Positions 60,258 to 64,000 of a stretch of 64,000 bases of DNA are shown here, one piece after another (within the stretch, counting starts at the first letter, position 1; each line of letters begins with the position of its first letter). Position numbers and translations under genes: made by a program. The notes beneath the pieces were generated by a model. The model had not been told where the DNA came from. It made no database searches and was given only the letters and a program-made list of their open reading frames with translations. This DNA comes from Hymenobacter sp. YIM 151500-1 (GTDB lineage: Bacteria; Bacteroidota; Bacteroidia; Cytophagales; Hymenobacteraceae): the NCBI RefSeq assembly GCF_025979885.1, contig NZ_CP110139.1:1178001-1242000 (forward strand), read 5' to 3'.

Positions 60258-62285
60258 CTATTCCCGCACAAACCGGGCTTGCGACACCTCGCCGCCGGGG
60301 GCGGTGAGGCGCAGCAGGTAGAGGCCGGCCGGGAGCGGGGCGGTATGCAGCACGGGGTCGGTGGCGCGGATGGCCTGGCGCAGCACCACGCGGCCAGTGG
60401 CGTCGAGCACTTCGGCCTGGGCGGGGCGGCCAGTCAGGTCGCGCAGGCGCAGCTGCTCCCGGCACGGATTGGGGTACACGGCTACTGGGGCCACGCGCGC
60501 CACCTGCCGCGACGACAAGACCAAGCTGGCGTCGCGCACGACAGTACCAGCCGGGTTGTTCAGAATCCACTGCTCGGGGTCGACCTGCACGGAAGCTACC
60601 TCGCGGGTTTCGGGCAGGGTGAAGCCACTTACGGGCTGGCTCTGGCGCAGGCGCACGGTGCGGGAGCTGCCGTCGGTGAAGACCAGGCGGTAGTCTACGT
60701 CGGTGTCGAAGAAGGGCGTTACGCTGGGCATGGACACGGTTTCGGCGGCTTGCAGGTACACGGTGCCGCCAGTCTGGTTCCAGCGCACGGTAAACGTGGG
60801 GTACCCCTCGCCCCGGAACCACTGGTCGAAGAAATACTGCAAGGAGCGGCCGGCTTCCTGCTCAAACACCCGCTGCAAGTCGCGGGTGCGGGCCGTGCGG
60901 CCGGCGTAGGTGCTCTGGTAGGTACGCAGGGCCCGGAAAAACTTGGCGTCGTCCTGGAGCAGGTAGCGCAGCATGTGCACCACGGCCGCGCCCTTCTTAT
61001 ACGACAAGGCAGAGCTGAAAATGCGGCCCACGGAGGTGGTATCGGCGGCCCGCACGCTGCCGCCCGCCGCCCGCATGGCCGACTGGTGGGCTTGGTCGAG
61101 CCACTGGCGCGCGGCGGCCGGCGAGGACAGCTGGTGCAGGGCCAGGTATTCGCCGTAGGATGCAAAGCCTTCGTTCAGCCAGATGTCTTCCCAGGCCCCG
61201 CAGGTAACATTGTTGCCGAACCACTGGTGCATCAGCTCGTGGGCCGTGAGCGTGAAGTTGAAGGTAGTTTGCGTGGTCATGGTCTGGTGCTCCATGCCCC
61301 CGCCCATGGGTGCCATAGAGTGCCCGTACTTTTCGTTGGCAAACGGATACAGGCCAGCCACCTCCGAGAAGTACTCCAGAAAGCCCGGCGTCCGGTCAAT
61401 CTCCGTGCGGAAGGTGTTCAGGGCCGCTTGGTTGTAGACGTAGTTGACGATGGGAATGCGCGGCCCGCCAGCGGGGCTGGCGTAGTTGACATACTCCAGG
61501 TACGGCCCCACCGCCACCGACACGAGGTAGTAGGCAATGGGGTGGCGCGACTTCCACTCGTAGCGGACTTTGCCCTCGCCCACGGGCGTGGTGGCCACCA
61601 GCACGCCGTTGGAACCCACTTTGTTGGTGGCCGAAGTCGTTACCCACACGTCGGTGGAGTCGGCCTTATCGGTGAGCACCTGCTTGCAGGGCCACCACTC
61701 GTAGGCGTGGTAGGGCTCCGAGAGGCTCCAGGTGACGTTGACGTTGTAGTTCGGGACTAGGCGGGTGTCCAGGGCGTTGCCGATGGCGGCCCCGCCGCCG
61801 CTGGGCGCCGTGCCGCGGTAGCGGATGGTGGCCGTGAACAGGGCGCCGGGCGCGGCCGTGGCGGGCAGGGCCGCCGTGACGTCGCCGCCGGCGCGGCGCA
61901 GGCCGGGGCTCGGCCGCCCGTCTACGCTCACTGCTTCAATGGTGTAAGTGGGATACAGCTCAAAGGCCAGGGAATCGAGGCCCTCGGTGCCGGCGCGGGC
62001 CTTGATGGTCACGGTGCCCTCTACGGCGCGGGAATTGTTTTCGAGGCTGATGTCAAGCTTGTAGTAGCTGACGTCGTAGCGGCTCATCTGCTGGCGGTGG
62101 CGCACAGAGGCGTAGGCTGGGCGCTGGGCGTCGCCCTCCAGCTGGCGCAATCGGGTGTGGGCGCAGACCTGGGCGGCGGTGCCATCAAGGTCGGCAGGGT
62201 CGAGGTGGGGGGCGGGAACCTGGGCGGCTACGGGGCCAGCCAGCAGGACCAGCACCCCGGCCGCACGGCGGAATAGTTGCTTCAT
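60258..62285 (-). CDS. M1 family aminopeptidase with type IX sorting domain
   Basis: 675 residues from the ATG at 62285. Signal peptide about 1-21. GGGMEHQTM exopeptidase motif (328-333) and the zinc site HELMHQWF (349-353) with Glu372 in WLNEGFASYGEYL are those of M1 aminopeptidases. The last 80 residues (YPNPCREQLRLRDL, ATGRVVLRQ, LPAGLYLLRL) are a Por-type C-terminal sorting domain, so it is exported through the type IX system to the surface or medium. It removes N-terminal residues from peptides. Confidence 0.93.
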   Translation of the reverse strand: MKQLFRRAAGVLVLLAGPVAAQVPAPHLDPADLDGTAAQVCAHTRLRQLEGDAQRPAYASVRHRQQMSRYDVSYYKLDISLENNSRAVEGTVTIKARAGTEGLDSLAFELYPTYTIEAVSVDGRPSPGLRRAGGDVTAALPATAAPGALFTATIRYRGTAPSGGGAAIGNALDTRLVPNYNVNVTWSLSEPYHAYEWWPCKQVLTDKADSTDVWVTTSATNKVGSNGVLVATTPVGEGKVRYEWKSRHPIAYYLVSVAVGPYLEYVNYASPAGGPRIPIVNYVYNQAALNTFRTEIDRTPGFLEYFSEVAGLYPFANEKYGHSMAPMGGGMEHQTMTTQTTFNFTLTAHELMHQWFGNNVTCGAWEDIWLNEGFASYGEYLALHQLSSPAAARQWLDQAHQSAMRAAGGSVRAADTTSVGRIFSSALSYKKGAAVVHMLRYLLQDDAKFFRALRTYQSTYAGRTARTRDLQRVFEQEAGRSLQYFFDQWFRGEGYPTFTVRWNQTGGTVYLQAAETVSMPSVTPFFDTDVDYRLVFTDGSSRTVRLRQSQPVSGFTLPETREVASVQVDPEQWILNNPAGTVVRDASLVLSSRQVARVAPVAVYPNPCREQLRLRDLTGRPAQAEVLDATGRVVLRQAIRATDPVLHTAPLPAGLYLLRLTAPGGEVSQARFVRE

Positions 62286-62442
62286 ACTCAGTTGGAAAGG
62301 AGGGAAAGAATGGAAAGGGAGCAGGGCGGAAGTACGGCCCAAGGTAAGCAGGGGCGGCGCAAGTTTCGGGCGCGCTGCACGGAAACCGGGCCGGCGGTTC
62401 GTATCTTCCCTCTATCGTTATCCTTTCCTTCCAACCTGCGCT

Positions 62443-64000
62443 ATGTCAATTCCTTACCCTCTGCCCTGCCGATTACGCCTACTCCTCTTGCTTTTCCTCG
62501 TGCTGGCCGGCGCTCCGGCGGCGTGGGCTACGCACCTGGTGGGCGGCGAGCTGGACCTGCAACACCGCGAAGGCAACACCTACCAGCTCACGCTGAATCT
62601 GTACTTCGACGCCCTGAACGGCAACGCCGGCGCCCTCGACAATGAGCTGACAGCCAGCATCTTCGACCGTGCTACCAATGCCCGCGTGCTGGACCTGGAG
62701 CTGCCGCTCACCAGCAACACGTTTGTGAGCTACACCAACCCCGCCTGCACCTCGCCCACGCTGGTGACGCGCCGGCTGGTGTACACGCGCAGCGTGGTGC
62801 TGCTGCCCCAGAACTTCGGTAGCGCGGGCGGCTACTACGTGGCCGTGGAGCGGTGCTGCCGCAACGTGAGCATCAGCAACATTCAGGCCCCCGGCGACGC
62901 GGCCCAAACCTTCTACCTGGAGTTTCCGGCCGTGGTGCGGGGCGGGCAGGCCTTTCGCAACTCCACACCCCATCGGTTTGCGCCCCTGGGCGACTACGCC
63001 TGCCTGAACGAGCAGTTCACCTACCCCTTCGGGGGCCAGGATGCCGACGGCGACTCCCTGGTGTATGAGCTGACCACGCCCCTGAACGGCCACGCGTCGG
63101 TGTCGGTGCCCAAGCCCATGGTGGCCAGCCCCGCACCCTATGAGCCTATCCGCTGGAACCCCGGCCTGTCGGTGAGCCGGCAGATACCGGGCTCCCCCAC
63201 CCTTACCATCGACCGGCGCACGGGCCAGCTGCAAGTGCGGCCCACCCAGCTGGGGCTGTTTGTGTTCGGCATCCGGTGCGTGGAGTACCGCCGGGGCGTG
63301 AAGCTGGGCGAGGTGCGGCGCGACTTCCAGTTGAAAGTGGTGCAGTGCCCGGTGAATGCCCGGCCCAAGGTGCTGCTCGGCATGCCGGGCCGGGCAGCAC
63401 CCTACCAGGTGGGCCGCGACACGCTGCGCCTGCGCCCCGGTGCGCCCCGCTGCTTCCGCCTGCGCTTCACCGACGCCGACCCCTCGTCGGCGCTCAGCCT
63501 GAGCTTGCGGCCCGTCAACTTCACGGCCCCGCTACCCACGCTGAGCGTGCTGCAAGGCACCGTGCGCGGGCCCGGCACCCCCGACACGCTGGTGTCGGAG
63601 CTGTGCTTTCCGGCTTGCTTTAACACCAGGGGCCGGGTGTACTTGCTGGACCTGATAGTGGCCGACAACGGCTGCCCCCTGCCCAAGCGCGACACCGTTC
63701 GGGTGGCTTTCACGGCCCAGCCCGACCCCAACGGCCCGCCTACGCTGCGCACCACGGCCGCCCAGCCCCTGCTAGCCCGCCCCGGCGACCTGATAACGTT
63801 TGACCTCGCCGCCATCGACCCCGACAACGACCCCGTGCAGCTGGAAATGACCGGCCGCGGCTTTGCGCCGGCCAGCCTGGGCGCCCAGCTTACCCAGGCT
63901 CAAAGCGGCAACCAGCGCACCGGCCGCTTCACGTGGCGCGTAGACTGCCGGGCCGTGGACCGCCCGGTGTACGAGTTTGAGTTTGCGGCCGTGACAACGC
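62443..64000 (+). CDS. Secreted protein of the gliding-motility/T9SS substrate type (3' end beyond window)
   Basis: ATG 62443 opens a frame of 519 codons running off the window. Signal peptide about 1-30, ending AWATHLVGGELDL, then repeated beta-sandwich domains with DADGDSLVYEL and DPDNDPVQLEM motifs, which are Ig/cadherin-like (calcium-binding) elements, and regularly spaced Cys. The N-terminus (ATHLVGGE, QLTLNLYFDALNGN) resembles Bacteroidota proteins that end in a gliding-motility C-terminal sorting domain, but the C-terminus is not visible here. Diverges from the M1 aminopeptidase gene. Confidence 0.8.
   Translation, partial: MSIPYPLPCRLRLLLLLFLVLAGAPAAWATHLVGGELDLQHREGNTYQLTLNLYFDALNGNAGALDNELTASIFDRATNARVLDLELPLTSNTFVSYTNPACTSPTLVTRRLVYTRSVVLLPQNFGSAGGYYVAVERCCRNVSISNIQAPGDAAQTFYLEFPAVVRGGQAFRNSTPHRFAPLGDYACLNEQFTYPFGGQDADGDSLVYELTTPLNGHASVSVPKPMVASPAPYEPIRWNPGLSVSRQIPGSPTLTIDRRTGQLQVRPTQLGLFVFGIRCVEYRRGVKLGEVRRDFQLKVVQCPVNARPKVLLGMPGRAAPYQVGRDTLRLRPGAPRCFRLRFTDADPSSALSLSLRPVNFTAPLPTLSVLQGTVRGPGTPDTLVSELCFPACFNTRGRVYLLDLIVADNGCPLPKRDTVRVAFTAQPDPNGPPTLRTTAAQPLLARPGDLITFDLAAIDPDNDPVQLEMTGRGFAPASLGAQLTQAQSGNQRTGRFTWRVDCRAVDRPVYEFEFAAVTT

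Noticed and set aside
60279..61760. 493-codon plus-strand ORF covering the M1 aminopeptidase gene
   Set aside because: Antisense shadow of a well-supported gene with no motif of its own.

Overview
This is GC-rich bacterial DNA, most likely a chromosome segment of a Bacteroidota member close to Hymenobacter (inference). The support is: type IX secretion features (a C-terminal sorting domain on an M1 aminopeptidase and a large secreted protein of the gliding-motility type at the right edge), DUF4199/DUF805/lmo0937-type small membrane proteins, a PorE-like OmpA protein, few recognisable Shine-Dalgarno sites, and recurring TAnnTTTG/TACCTT(T/C)G -7 boxes upstream of genes. No rRNA, tRNA or CRISPR array was found.

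Layout. 1-9.9 kb: lipid kinase (cut by the edge), M48 protease, L,D-transpeptidase, small periplasmic proteins, an ABC-F ATPase, 3-hydroxybutyryl-CoA dehydrogenase and MsrA. 10-25.7 kb: core metabolism and information genes (dapD, a glycosyltransferase, fabH, a DtxR-type regulator, mnmE, citrate synthase, queE with an OmpA/PD40 protein, folD, lepA). 26-32.1 kb: two paralogous carboxypeptidase-regulatory-domain proteins flanking a Uma2-type gene, then a fused acyl-CoA mutase (icmF).

32.1-39.7 kb is an accessory island. It has a small PD-(D/E)XK-like protein with a 55-residue partner, a stray copy of the icmF 3' end, a PLD-nuclease/J-domain gene split by an amber codon, an 846-bp IS5/IS427-type element, a very AT-rich overlapping gene cluster ending in a second PD-(D/E)XK-like protein, and a class II Fic protein behind four helically phased CGTATCA repeats. 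The Fic promoter module recurs in decayed form downstream. This is the best candidate for an undescribed defence or conflict locus, although several parts are broken.

39.7-64 kb: an OmpA-like protein, a DUF3370-like protein, a rhomboid, a HipA-like kinase with DUF3037, a PEP-mutase family enzyme overlapping a frameshifted Ada-type repair gene, Dps, a 45-residue secreted peptide with an operator-like repeat cluster, FKBP, Kup potassium transporter, a subtilase lipoprotein, an M61 peptidase, NlpC/P60, a 23-residue ORF with an unusually perfect Shine-Dalgarno site, DUF2147, a GreA-like factor, the M1 aminopeptidase and the start of a large secreted protein.

A second layer is intergenic. At least a dozen large inverted repeats from several families sit just after stop codons. 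Within one family the sequence differs from copy to copy, while the two arms of each copy still match, in two copies perfectly over 34 bp. Ordinary GC-rich hairpins with T-runs mark most convergent gene ends.
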